A stretch of DNA of 64,000 nt from assembly GCA_951799405.1 (NCBI GenBank), contig OX637337.1, positions 14,816,347 through 14,880,346 of the forward strand. Direction: 5' to 3'. Under the pieces are notes generated by a model that did not search any database, was not told the origin of the DNA, and was given only the letters and a program-made list of their open reading frames with translations. Numbering within the stretch: position 1 is the first letter of the stretch; each line of letters starts with the position of its first letter. A program made the position numbers and the translations under genes. Shown here one piece after another: positions 1 to 12,300 of this stretch. Source of the stretch: Agapetus fuscipes. Its lineage: Eukaryota > Arthropoda > Insecta > Trichoptera > Glossosomatidae.

Positions 1-124
1 AATATTTTCACACGCATTGAATATAGGCGATGAAATATTTTAAAACACGTCTGTGTTTTGGTATCTTAAAGCTTATTTTTGTTTCGTTTTGACTTAAGAG
101 TCTATTTTTTTTCTAGTAAAAAAC

Positions 125-215
125 AAAAAAAAAATTGAAAATGAAACTGAGATTTGAACTCGGGACCTTCGCATTCGTAGACACACGTCCTAACCGCTCA
201 GAGTCAGAGTACACG
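125..215 (-). repeat. tRNA-derived SINE head fragment
   Basis: On the minus strand, AGCGGTTAGGACG followed by GAGTTCAAATC resembles A-box and B-box tRNA promoter elements. There is no clean acceptor stem, so it reads as a SINE relic rather than a tRNA gene. Confidence 0.45.
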
Positions 216-348
216 ATAGCCGTGGTGGTTTAGCCGGTGTTCCATCCTGGGTGGACAATCGTGGGTTCGAATCACAACATGGATGTATCGATTATTTTAA
301 AATCGAACTCCAAGGGATTGACGACCACGAAGCGTAATATAATTCACT
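216..348 (+). repeat. tRNA-derived SINE (second family)
   Basis: GCCGTGGTGGTTTAGCCGG (A-box-like) and GGGTTCGAATC (B box) are followed by a body containing CGAACTCCAAGGGATTGACG. The same body recurs 5'-truncated at 1375-1440. It runs into a copy of the roughly 255-bp repeat. Confidence 0.6.
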
Positions 349-505
349 TTTGTCAATGCAACCCTGCCTTCCGGGAAGGGCGACATGAGTTTTATATTCG
401 TGTGAGGTTTGTTTTTTAGTGCACATACAGCATGTGTAAGTGCGATCTTACACGTGTCTGCTTGTGGGAATGCGTGTAATATGTATCTTTGCAACTTATT
501 TGAGA
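349..505 (+). repeat. 255-bp family repeat, partial copy
   Basis: Shows the family landmarks: GTCAATGCAACCCTG, CAGCATGTGTAAG, TCTGCTTGTGGGAATGC and ATCTTTGCAACTT. Confidence 0.75.
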
Positions 506-1374
506 TTCTTATGTTGTAAGTTCACATGCGTCAACTTTCATGAATGTGTATTCTTCAGTTAAAGCGGGTTTCGATTTCAAATTGTTTATTGTCCGTAAGG
601 TTAGGTTATAATACACATTATATTATACACAGACAGTAATACACAGAGTAATATGGTAGCAAGAATCGTTGGAACTCAATCCTAACAATGTCAAGCTAGT
701 GTACTTGGGTGCTCAGAATTATCCGCGACGATCGTTTAGATGTCAATCTTAACAATGCAGAGCAGAAGGTGTTTGATCAGAGTTGTCCACAACGATCGTT
801 TAGAGGTCAGTCTTAACAATGCAGAGCAGAGGCTGTCTGATCAAAATCTGATGCTCTCTGCTGGCTTGTATGGGCTTATATACACTCATTCAAGCTTCCT
901 GATTTGGCCACTAGGGGCTTTACATACATTTGGCTCTGTAGACAAAGGCTTTGTTTTAATTACAGCTGTCACCTATGGCTGTCACTGTGAAAGATAATTA
1001 CAGTTGGTAAACCTGGTATTTGCTAGGAATTAGTGCTATCTTCACACTGCTTGTGCTGTTGACAAACATTGTTTTGACAACTGATGTACCCTTTCTTGTT
1101 GTACTGTTATACAGTTTATTTTTTTCTGTCAAAAAATACATATGTTATTATTTGTGTTAAATTTTTTATGTAATATTATTTATTTAATACATATTTGTTT
1201 AAAAGTAGGATAGCGCCTCTATGTTATAATTTATGTACATAATTTTGTATTTAAAAAATATTTGTTTGAAAATAGGATAGCACCTCTATTTATTATAATT
1301 TATATATATATAAAATATGAGGTTTGTATCCCTTATATAGATTTTATTTTCTCCCATTTCAGCGGGATGTTTTT
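506..1374. other. Non-coding intron/spacer with a short tandem duplication
   Basis: No gene seen. At about 727-850 a segment containing ACGATCGTTTAGA and AACAATGCAGAGCAGA occurs twice with a period near 64. The AGGATAGC-CCTCTA motif also recurs near 1206 and 1275. The rest is AT-rich. Confidence 0.5.
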
Positions 1375-1440
1375 AATTATTTAAACATCGAACTCCAAGG
1401 GATTGACGACCACGTAGCCCATTATAATAAAGGATGACGC
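1375..1440 (+). repeat. 5'-truncated copy of the SINE family at 216-348
   Basis: Shares CGAACTCCAAGGGATTGACG with the longer copy and ends ATAATAAAGGATGACG. Confidence 0.6.
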
Positions 1441-1660
1441 AAACCCCATTAAGCGCCTAAGACTCTCATCCCCACAAGGCCAATAGAAAACCAGGAAGGC
1501 CAAAAATGTGATGGATGGACAGTGTGAACACAGATGTAGCGAAGGTGGACATAACGTGACTAGAGAGCAAAGGCGATGGACAGACGAGAGTAGAGGAGAA
1601 TCTTGGATTCAGCCAAGGCCCACCCAGGGCTGTTGAGCTTATGATGATGATGACATGTCT
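1441..1660 (+). mobile_element. LINE 3'-end fragment with (ATG)n tail
   Basis: Decayed coding resembling the C-terminal GRPKMxW-type block of insect non-LTR elements, then a 3' end with GGATTCAGCCAAGG and an (ATG)n tail. The same 3' end occurs at 13350-13450. Both copies stop within about 10-25 bases of a UBA3 splice donor. Confidence 0.6.
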
Positions 1661-1665
1661 CTCAC

Positions 1666-1891
1666 CAGGGCTCTTCATCTGGTACTCGCCGCCCTCCTGC
1701 AACAGGAGCAATAGGTCCTTGAGCTTGGTTATCTTGGGATCCTCCAAGGTGACGACCTTGGGCACCATACTGCATGCAATGCAGTCTGCCTTCCTCTCCG
1801 CCTCGTACGTGTACGTGTAGATGCCGTCCACATCGTTGAACACCATGTAGTTGTTGAGGTTCACGCAGCAGGATGTGGCTATCTTGAACAG
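1666..1891 (-). CDS. UBA3: UBA3 coding exon 6
   Basis: Encodes [20 protein letters not shown] through [20 protein letters not shown] to EYQMKSP plus one base. The C-x2-C pair (CIAC) belongs to the conserved zinc-binding region of E1 enzymes. Acceptor GTTGTAG|CTGTTC, donor CCCTG|GTGAGAG. A LINE 3' tail starts about ten bases past the donor. No further UBA3 exon was found between 1 and 1665. Confidence 0.92.
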
Positions 1892-4800
1892 CTACAACAG
1901 ATATAATTATAATAATATTAGGCTGAATTATTTGGTGAGTGCTGTTTTTGTATAAATCAAACCTCAAGAGCCCTCTGTCAGCATGGTTGTCGCTGTAGAA
2001 AGCGCCAACTAAACAAGCAAGACCCAGTTGCTGTAAGGCCGGATGGACCTTTGGTGACTGGTCTTTGGTAAGGCATATGACAACTCAGAGAAGAGCGTAT
2101 TTAAAAAATTAAATATTTTTTGTGCTTTACCAGAAATCAAGCCCACAACCTTCCAACCACCAAGTCCAAAAAGTTAACCACTGGATTACCGGCCAGTAAA
2201 AATTGTAGTTGTACCTCTGTGGTGCAGGTTGCGGCTATGATAGCATTAGTGCTGGCCACGGCAGGGATGATGTTCTTCACCACCCCCTGGGTGAGGCGGT
2301 AGGTGAGGCCCTGGATGTGGAACTGCCTCGCCCGGTCCTGCGCCTTCTCATAGATCCAGTTCACGTGCAGCGGGTCGTCGCCGTCTATCACGGCGCCCCA
2401 GGGATTGTCTTTAGGCCACTGGAGGACCTTCACATATTCTATGCAGTGCTCTGGAAGCCTATAGTGAACACACATTATTACTTTCGACAATTGATAATCC
2501 CTATAATGTTGAACAAGGCTGCGCTGCATTACCAATATTATTACACTGTCCGTATAAGGGCTGCTACTAATCCTTTGTCAAAATATTATTTACTCTGCAC
2601 AACTTTTAAGATGATTTTTTTCTCATCAAGCAAATATCACATGTCTATCAGGCGCGAGCGGTTCGTACATACGATGGATTCACCGAATCCCCCTCAAGAT
2701 GTTAATGTATGGGAAATGATATTATATATTTTGCTCAAGAGCATCGTATTTATACAGCGGCGATTACAAACATCTTTATTATTGTTATACTTTTTACATC
2801 TAGCTATCGAGCGTAAGCGAGACATTATATGTATGTATCTAACTACATACATATGCCATGCGGCATATATATGTCTATACCGTGAAGTCAAGTGTCCGAA
2901 ACAAACGAATCATCATAATATGCGGATACTGGGAACTCAAACGCTTCCAAAATCTAAGCAGACCTTTTGTTTTTGCGCATGCGCAATAAGATTGATGGGA
3001 TGTCGCTACTCGAGTAAGATACGGCAGAGATTACAGAATCCAACATACAAAAATTGACCTTATTGTCTTCAGACATACTAGACAAAATAGGGTATTGCAA
3101 TTCGGGCGGATTTGACTATCTTCTCTTAATGTTTATATTTTACCTTTTGTATGACATCAAATAAATAATTTTAACAATAATATGAATACGTCTTATTCTT
3201 CCTTCATGTATTAGTTTGCGTTGACTTTTTAACGCACGGCCACGGTGTTCAATATTTTTGTTCTTTGAAAAATAAAAATATGGATCCATCTTGTTCTCAG
3301 GTTATTGATTCAAATAGTAGATGTGACTGTTTAATTGAATCATTGTTACGTAAAAGTTTTTTGTCTAGACAATTTGCGGAAAAAAAAACATATAGTGGAT
3401 ACTGGAAAACCAACTCCAATTTTAAAAATTACCAGCAAGAATAAATCGTTTGTAATACATTTCCAAAACTCAATATATTCGAAAGTCTCCTGTCCTTACA
3501 GGAGAAGTCAACCTTTCACGATGCTGTAATTGACGACTTTATGAAGAAAGAACGTAGAATTGAGCTCAAGTATAAGTAAATGAATATCAGGTGAGTAATT
3601 TTTACAATAAAAATATAAATTGTTTATTGAAATCATTAAAATGTTATCAGGGAAATGTTCGCACATATGTTAATTTAAGACTTTCGGAGCAGAGCGTTTA
3701 TTTGGATATCTTTTTAGTTACAGCTGTCAAATACAATAAGTATGTGCATTTCGTTTGTTGGCTAACAATTATTTTTATATAGGTAGGTATATGAATCTAT
3801 GTTTTTCTTCAGCTTCCCATGGGGAACAGATCACGGACCGCCACTGATGTCTATGTGGTTAGCATCCTAAGCAACCAATAACAAACTATTTTTTTGCTTT
3901 CTCCCTAGCAACACAGCTGTAATGTCTCTGTTCTCTGTAGTACACAAGTAATGACTTATAAGGCTGATTGATGTCATGGGCATGCATCCCATACAGGCAC
4001 ATGCGCCTAGTGGTAGGAAATATATGGTAAAAAGCCATTTAAGCTTGATATTCAGATTTAAAATTAGGGGGTAGAGGTCCAGCGTGCACTGTATGTTATT
4101 TGTAATGAGTGTGTTTGTGATCACCTAGGAGTGTTGGCGATGGTGCATGGGGGGGTAGGTGATCTGCGGGGGGTAGAGGTCCAGCGTGCACTATATGTTA
4201 TTTGTAATGAGTGTGTTTGTGATCACCTAGGAGTGTTGGCGTTGGTGCATGGGGGGGAGGTGATCTGGAGGGGGGGGTAGAAATCCAGCGTGCACTCTAT
4301 GTTATCTGTAATGAGTGTGTTTGTGATCACCTAGGAGTGTTGGCGATGGTGCACAGGGGGTAGGTGATCTGCGGGGGGTAGAGGTCCAGCGTGCACTCTA
4401 TGCAGGCGCTCATGCCAGGCAGGATGACGCGCGCATTCCCCTTGAAGCCCTCCGTGCCCCCATCAATCAGCGGCACCACTGTGCTCTGGTCCACACTGCC
4501 TGCAATCATACACATGCTCTTATAACTAACTAGCATATTAAAAGTTTTGTTAGTATAAATATAGAGGAAATAGCGGCTAAGAATTTGATTAAGTTCCTAA
4601 TAACATGAATCACCAGTTTTTATATTTTGGTATTCAATGTTCATGTAAGGTTTGGTTTATTTTGTAAGTAGGTACCCATGCAGCATGTGTAAGCGTGAAC
4701 TTACACGTGTCTGCTTATGGGAGTAGATTAAATATGAGTGTCAATGTTCATTTATCTTTGCAATTTAGATTATAGATAGATTATGATGTTTCATGAGTGT

Positions 4801-7800
4801 ATTAGGCTGACTATCTATACTGTAAAAAATGTATCAATTTGCAAATGTCATCCCTGTTCCAGGGAAGGCTGGAGGGTTCATCTTTATTTGAGAATTGGAT
4901 TTTAATTTGTAAGTACATAAGCTTATGGGAATGCATGTAATATGAATCTTAATGTTAATATATCTTTGCAACAATTGTAGACAGATCTGATTTTCACAAT
5001 GTAAAATTTGTGTAAGGGGTGATTTTTACGATTACGATACGAGTATCTATTACCGCGAGCATAGGTACCCGCATACTTGCACATCTCTAGTTATAGAAAT
5101 GGCTGTCAGATTTTTGCGAGCAAAATATTTCAGGAAACAAAAATTAAATTTAATGAAAATAATCATATGAAATAGTATGTTGAAGTGTAATATGACTCAA
5201 GATATTATGATTGTTCTTCTGTTGGCACATTTAGAAATTGACCAACTTAGCACTTTCTACGGATTTTTGTTGAATGGACAGTAGGAACATTACTGATTTA
5301 ATAAATTTAGAGTTTTTCAAAATGCATGCGTTAGCGCAATTTATGTTAATCGAGGCATTGCTGTTTAAGGCCATCTAGTGCTTATGTATTGATGAGTATA
5401 AGAGCCTTTTCAGACACAACCTATTCTGCCCAGCTTGTTTCTGCTCTCTAGTTTGAACCATGCTCTGTGTGCAAACAAGTTGAAAATTAATGCAAGTAAG
5501 ACGAAAGTACTGATTTTTGACAGAAGGGATGAAACTGAAGAATGCACGGTCATGTTGAATGGTACGAAAGTTGAAATTGTGGATGAATTTAGATACTTGG
5601 GAAGTATGTTTGAAAAGAATGGAAAGATGACAAGAGAACTTGAGAATAGGGTGTGCAAGGGAAAGCAAGTGGTCGGTGCAATAGGAAGAATAGCAAAGAA
5701 CAAGCGATTGACGATGGATCTGAGAATGGCGGTACACAATGGAATATTGTTACCGACTTTGATGTATGGAAGTGAAGCATGGACAGTGAATGATAGCGAA
5801 ATGAGTAAAGTATGTACGGTGGAAATGAAGCATTTGAGAAGTATGACAGGAAAAACTTTGAGGGATAGAGTTAGGAATGAATGGGTAAAAAAATAATGTA
5901 ATTTGAAAGAGGATGTGAAAGTTAAAGTACAAAAGAATGTGATGAGATGGTTTGGGCATGTGGAAAGAATGAATGATGATAGACTGACAAAGTATGTATA
6001 CAAAGAAAGTGTGAAAGGAAAAAGAGGGAAGGGACGACCGAGAAAAGTATGGAGTGATCAGATTGAGGAGATTGTGAAAGAATGGGATATTCAAAGTGAG
6101 CGTAAAAGAAGAAAATGCATGAAAAAGGTGATGAATATGAAGGAATTGAAAGAGGTATGTCAGGATAGGAAAAAATGGAGGCAGCTCTGCAGAGGCTCTG
6201 GCCACCCCTAGCGGAATGGCGACAGAGTAACAGTTAGAGTTGTCTGCAATTACTGGACAAACTGTGTGGAAGCTTTCATACAGCTCTATACACTACTGAC
6301 TTTTGAGCCGGTGCTGGATAGAAAAAAAAAACCTAAGACAAACTGGGCAGAATGCATTTAGTGTGTAATGGCTGTCATAGTGCATTATTACAAGACACAG
6401 GCAGCTTCCATTTTATTATTTTCTCATATATTGTAAACTAATCAGTATTTCGTCATTGTAATTAAAGAGGGAGATGAGCATGCCGTTGAGCTAGTGCTTT
6501 GCCATGATGGAGTTCAGCCCGCAGGCCACCAGGTGGAGCTTCCGGTAGAAGTGTTGTGTGTTAAGTGTACCGTCATCGTTGTAGTTGAGCAGGGATATGA
6601 GCATGCCATTGAGCCAGCGCCGTGCTATGATGGAGTCCAGTCCGCAGGCCACTAGGTGGAACTGCCGGTAGAAGGAGGCGTCCAGCTCCTGTATGGGACA
6701 GTGGTGGGGGACTACGTTACACCCAGGGATCCTGCAACACCACACCAGTATTCATCATCTATTTAAGCTTGTTATGACTTTAAGGTTGGAAAGTTAGAAG
6801 ATCACCAACTAAATGAAGGGCCGAGGTGAAGGAGAGTACAAAAATGGAAGCTTAAAAGCGGCTAGGTGCAGGAACTGCTGATGGCGGACAGCCTGGGAGG
6901 AAGTTAGCAGGCAGGGAATGAACCTCAGGGATAGTGACCAACCCAAAAAAATACTTGGAGGGCAGGAGATGTCTTGTGAAAAGTGACTTTTGCATTTCTG
7001 GCCATCTATTTTTTTTTTTTTTTTTAAGAAATCCTGTGCGGGAGACTCCCTAGATTCTAAATACTCTAGGGGTCTATGACACTTGTTGTAGTGCCGCAGA
7101 GGTGTACGAGCTTGGTCGTCGCTACAAAGCGCCAATACTCAAGCAAGACCCAGTTGCTGTAAGGCTGGATGGACCTTTGGTGACCGGTCATTGGTAAAGG
7201 TTTATGAATTTTTCAACCCAGCGAAGAGCACATTCGAAATATAAATGGGATATGTTTGTGCTCCGCCGGGATCCGAATCCACAACCTTCCATTTACGAGT
7301 CCGAAGTGTCGCCACTACGGACTACGGACCGGTCCAAGATGCCAACGACACGCGGTGTACCTGAGCGGTTACCCATCCAAGCACTGACCACGCCCAATGT
7401 TGCTTAACTTCGGTGATCTATGGGAACCGGTGCTTTCAACATGGCTAACGTCGTTGCATAGATGCCAGCCGCACTGTATGCAAGTTATGTCATGACATCT
7501 ATGCATGCCAGCCGCAGCCAAAGGGTTAAGAGTATGCCATATGCTCAAACCCTTCTCATACCCTGAATGTATGTGTCAAAAGGACCCACAGAGCATGGAC
7601 GCTCATACAAAGATAGATATTTTCGGAAGGCCTTCCCGAAAAGTAAACAGCAATGGCACGACAAAACAAGAACATGCAGGTCAGAGGTGTGCCATTGACT
7701 CTAAAAGTAAGTGGTTCAATGCTACTGAAGCAAATATCATACCTCGGGTGGCACTCCTTGTGGCATTGTTGCTAGATCACGAGAAGCATGAAGAATCATA

Positions 7801-9277
7801 TATTAAAAAGAAATGCCATGGCTCTGCAATACATTTTATATAAAATAGCAGACCGACCATGCTGCGCACGGTTGGCTGCAAGGCCCTTCGGGCAGTCTAA
7901 GTCTGGCTTCGCAATAATTTTTCCTCACACCTCTTTCGCAACTAAACGCAACTAAGCTACACATATAGTGTAACTTCTTGCCGCGTTATCCCCGAAGGGG
8001 TCGCATGTGGCGAGTTGAACCTATTTATTTTTACAGGTAAGGGGGCCGGCCTTACGCCAACCACTTCAGTTAAAGTGGAGGTTTCCCAGCTCCCGAGAGG
8101 GCTGGTACCTACTCATTTCTTGTGAAGGCTGAGTAAACCTTGCCGGTATTTTATTTTGGGGTTTGAAATAAACACCGAAACGGGAAATCATTTCTGACAC
8201 CCTCGGTGGGATTCGAACCCGAGCTTTAGGCATGGAATGCAAGCACTCTACCACCTGAGCTATCGACCGGACTATTGTTATTATCCTTCATTGTTATTAA
8301 ATGCTTTGAGAAGTAATTTGAAAAAAAAATGGCGGTAAAAGGGTAATTTAGCTCTTTTCATGTTCTGAGCAGTGACGGCTCCAGGTAAGGTGCATCGGTG
8401 CATTGCAACCCCAGTAATAATGCCACGATCCAATACTTACAAATTTTCTTCCGCATAAAACACCGTTTGTGTCATGTATGTAATGATTTTACATATTATA
8501 CAGCTCTGAGAATATGAAAATACTCCGAGCCGGTAGGTTGGTTTTAGGTGGGGATTTGGGGGGTAACCAATGACGGCTAGTATAAAAATGCACTGCTCAA
8601 TGAAAAATCGACGAGCCGTCACTGGTTCTGAGTATCTTGTATGAGGCATGAGGTATGAGGCTGACCTCCCATACCGTAAAAAAATGTTCACTGAACGAAT
8701 GTTTCTCTATTTCTGAAAAGGTCGGCAAAAGTTGCAGGACTTATGGTCATGAGAGGCTAAAATATTTATTTGTAATTACACATGCAGCATTTGTAAGCGT
8801 GAACTCACTTGTGTCTCCATGGGGGCATGCATTGAATATGAATTATAAATGTTACTGTATCTATGCAACTTAGATTTATATTCTATCTAAAAGGTGTTGA
8901 AATTGATCGTATTTATTTACTAAAAAAACATAATTTTTAAGACTTTTGATAAAAGACAGACACGTCCGAAGCTCTGAATAATATTTGGTGTGAATATGAT
9001 GTGCATCCGTACAGGAGTTCTTCAGTTATTCACCCATTAACGCACATTTATTTTGTATGGGGAGGCCGTTGAATTTTATAAAGTAGTAGAAGTAGATAGA
9101 TAGATAGATAGTAGATAGAACGATAGTAGATAGATAGATAGTAGATAGATAGATAGATAGTAGAAGTAGATAGATAGATAGTAGATAGATAGATAGAAGT
9201 AGATAGATAGATAGAAGTAGATAGTAAATAGATAGTAGATGGATAGATAGATAGATAGATAGATAGTAGATATATAG

Positions 9278-9308
<31 letters not shown>

Positions 9309-12300
9309 TAGATAGATAGAGAGATAGATAGATAGAAGTAGATAGATAGATAGATAGATAGTAGATAGATAGATAGATAGACTACGCATTGCATATTGTC
9401 ATGTCATGATTGTCATCACCTGTCCTTGATGAAAGTTGGGGCCTCTTCGACCTTGGAGGAGCCGTTGTCCTTCCTCCTGAAGAGAAACTGCCTGTTGAAG
9501 TTTACTAATAATGACATTGTCATGTTATGATTGTCATCACCTGGCGTTGATGAAAGCTGCTGCCACCTCGGCCTTGGAGGAGCCAATGTCCTTCCTCCTG
9601 AAGAGGAACTGCCTGTTGAGGTTGGAGAGCTCGATGATGTCCATGTCCACCACATGGATTTGCCGGAAGCCCATCAGCGCGAGGCTCTTCAGCAGCTCAC
9701 ATCCCAGACCACCCGCACCAATCACCAGCACCTGGTGGGACAATCATGGTTATTTATCACAATTACTCCAAGCCCAAAAATCAAGAACCCGAGTGAAGCA
9801 AGTGATTAAAGACCTATAAATATATTTTGTATTGCTTGATTTTTTGGTTCCGGGTTTTGACCGTGGTCCATGTTTTTGCTTGTCTTCTTCTTTTTTCTAT
9901 TTATTCTTTCTTGAAGACTTTCTTGAAGACTTTCAGCTTACGTTTCGTCTCCTCTGTGGGCGACTTCTTCGGAGTTCTGCTCGCTACTGAGGTCTGAACG
10001 ATGGGCGATGTCTTTTATACTTATTCTAAAAGGGGGCGTGGCTTAATTGTTAGGTATAAAACTACCCTCTTTCATAACTTCAATTGTACTCAACCATGTT
10101 TTGTTTAGTTTCAAACACTCTTCTTTCCTGTTAAAATTTTTATTTTTATAAATTTCGATGGCTTCTCTATACAGCCGTGCATAATATCCACGAGCCTTAG
10201 CAATTATTTTGGTGTCATCAAAGTTTATATCATGGTTGTCTAACAGGGCGTGTTCCGCAACGGCAGATTTCTCTGTCTGCCCTAGTCTGCAGTTTCTTTT
10301 ATGCTCCTTAACCCGTGTGTTTATAAATCTTTTTGTGGTGCCTACATACAATAAACCACAGCTACACGGTAGGACTGGACTCACCTGGTGTATACCAAAG
10401 TATACACCAGGTGAGTCCAGGACATCCAGTCTGTCTTTTGCAGAACGTAAGGCGTGTTGTATTTTCATGGTCGGAATGTATATGGTTTTTATATTATTTT
10501 TGAGGAGTATTTTTCCAATGCGATCAGTGATACCTCTGAGATATGGGATAAAGACCTTTGTTGCATTAGTGTCATATTTACTTGTTATGGTAGAGGCATT
10601 TCTTCTCCGTGTAAAACGGTTTATCTCTTTATTTGTATAACCATTTCTCACTAGGGCTGTTTTTAGATGTTGTATTTCTGTTTCTAGTGAGGCAGGCTGA
10701 CAAATTCTGGTTGCTCTGTCCATAAGTGTTTTTATAACACCTCGTTTTTGGGCGGGATGGTGATTTGAAAATTTGTGTAGATATCTGTCAGTGTGTGTGG
10801 GTTTTCTATACACTTTGTAATTTAGTATACCTTCGTGTGTGCGTGTGACCAGAACATCCAGAAAAGCTATTGAATTATCACAATTTTCTTTCTCCATTGT
10901 AAATTGTATTCTATGGTTGATGCTGTTTAAATGAGTAAGGAAATTGTTTAGTTCCTCCTCTCCGTGGTTCCATATTATGAAGGTATCATCAACATATCGA
11001 AACCAACATTTTGGTTTTTTAGGTGCAGTTTCCATTGCTCTCTTTTCAAAAAATTCCATATATAGATTAGCCACGGCAGGACTAAGGCAATTGCCCATCT
11101 GACAACCATGATATAAACTTTGATGACACCAAAATAATTGCTAAGGCTCGTGGATATTATGCACGGCTGTATAGAGAAGCCATCGAAATTTATAAAAATA
11201 AAAATTTTAACAGGAAAGAAGAGTGTTTGAAACTAAACAAAACATGGTTGAGTACAATTAAAGTTATGAAAGAGGGTAGTTTTATACCTAACAATTAAGC
11301 CACGCCCCCTTTTAGAATAAGTATAAAAGACATCGCCCATCGTTCAGACCTCAGTAGCGAGCAGAACTCCGAAGAAGTCGCCCACAGAGGAGACCAAACG
11401 TAAGCTGAAAGTCTTCAAGAAAGTCTTCAAGAAAGAATAAATAGAAAAAAGAAGAAGACAAGCAAAAACATGGACCACGGTCAAAACCCGGAACCAAAAA
11501 ATCAAGCATCTAGATCCGGCCGTGAAAGCCTAAAAACATTTATATTTTGTATTGTTTGTGTATTAACACTGTGAAAATTCATATTGTTTAATTTTATAAT
11601 TTTTTGATTCATACCTATTGACTAAATTTATTAATAAATCTTTTACTGTAATCATACCTGAAGATGACCTACTAGGTCGAAAACGCGTTAGTAATTTGTT
11701 TAAAGATTTTAATCTTTTTTAAATAAATTTTTATTGTGAAAATAAACAGTGTTTTTTAATTCATCAAAAAATAATAAAATTAGACCTATAAATATGCTGC
11801 CATTTTTTTTTAAATAATAGAAGAAGTAATAAGCAACCACCATTTTCACCATATTCAATACAAACTCAAAAATAAATATAGGCTCTTCGGTGTACTCAGT
11901 CTTCACAAGAAATGAGAACCAGCTCCCCCGGGAGCTGGGAAACCCCCACTTCAACTAAAAGTGGTTGGCGTGAGGCCGGCCCCCTTACCCATAAAAATAA
12001 ATAGGTACCGAATCGCCACATGCAACCTCTTTCAAAGACATAGATGGCTTACGACTATTCTTTCCCATTGTAACTTAGTGCATATTATCTTAAACGTATC
12101 ATGAAACAATCAATCAATATAAAAGACATAGATGGTGTACGCCTGTTTTTCCACAGTAACAAACATACCATGAAACAGAATAATAGGTAAACAACAAAAA
12201 TATGAGACATAAGATATTAATTAAAGATTTTAAATTATGATTACGGTCGTTAGACATTTTTTGGAATGAAAAAAGTAGATCCACCCTTTCATTAAACGGA

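Larger units (their letters stand above)
9810..11795 (-). mobile_element. Penelope-like element flanked by inverted repeats, with 14-bp target duplication
   Basis: A truncated Penelope-like ORF (10043-11098, -) lies between two inverted copies of its own 3' part: about 9835-10235 and 11103-11512, nearly identical. AGACCTATAAATAT occurs at both outer edges (9810-9823 and 11782-11795), as a target-site duplication would. The right end adds a 3' module with CCTGAAGATGACC...GGTCGAAAACG. Inverted terminal copies are a known arrangement in Penelope elements. Inserted in UBA3 intron 1. Confidence 0.85.

Noticed and set aside
2209..3057. 282-codon plus-strand ORF
   Set aside because: Its first part is antisense to UBA3 exon 5 and the rest has no homology or codon bias.
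5410..6205. Minus-strand ORFs of 150-197 codons
   Set aside because: Antisense of the LINE fragment; Phe/Ser/Leu-rich as expected from a complement of coding.
7505..7843. 112-codon plus-strand ORF
   Set aside because: No homology, between SINE copies, composition not convincing.
8205..8278. Possible functional tRNA gene
   Set aside because: A and B boxes are good but acceptor and anticodon stems do not pair properly and a SINE body follows.
9026..9394. Minus-strand ORFs of Ser/Ile/Tyr repeats
   Set aside because: Translation of the GATA microsatellite.
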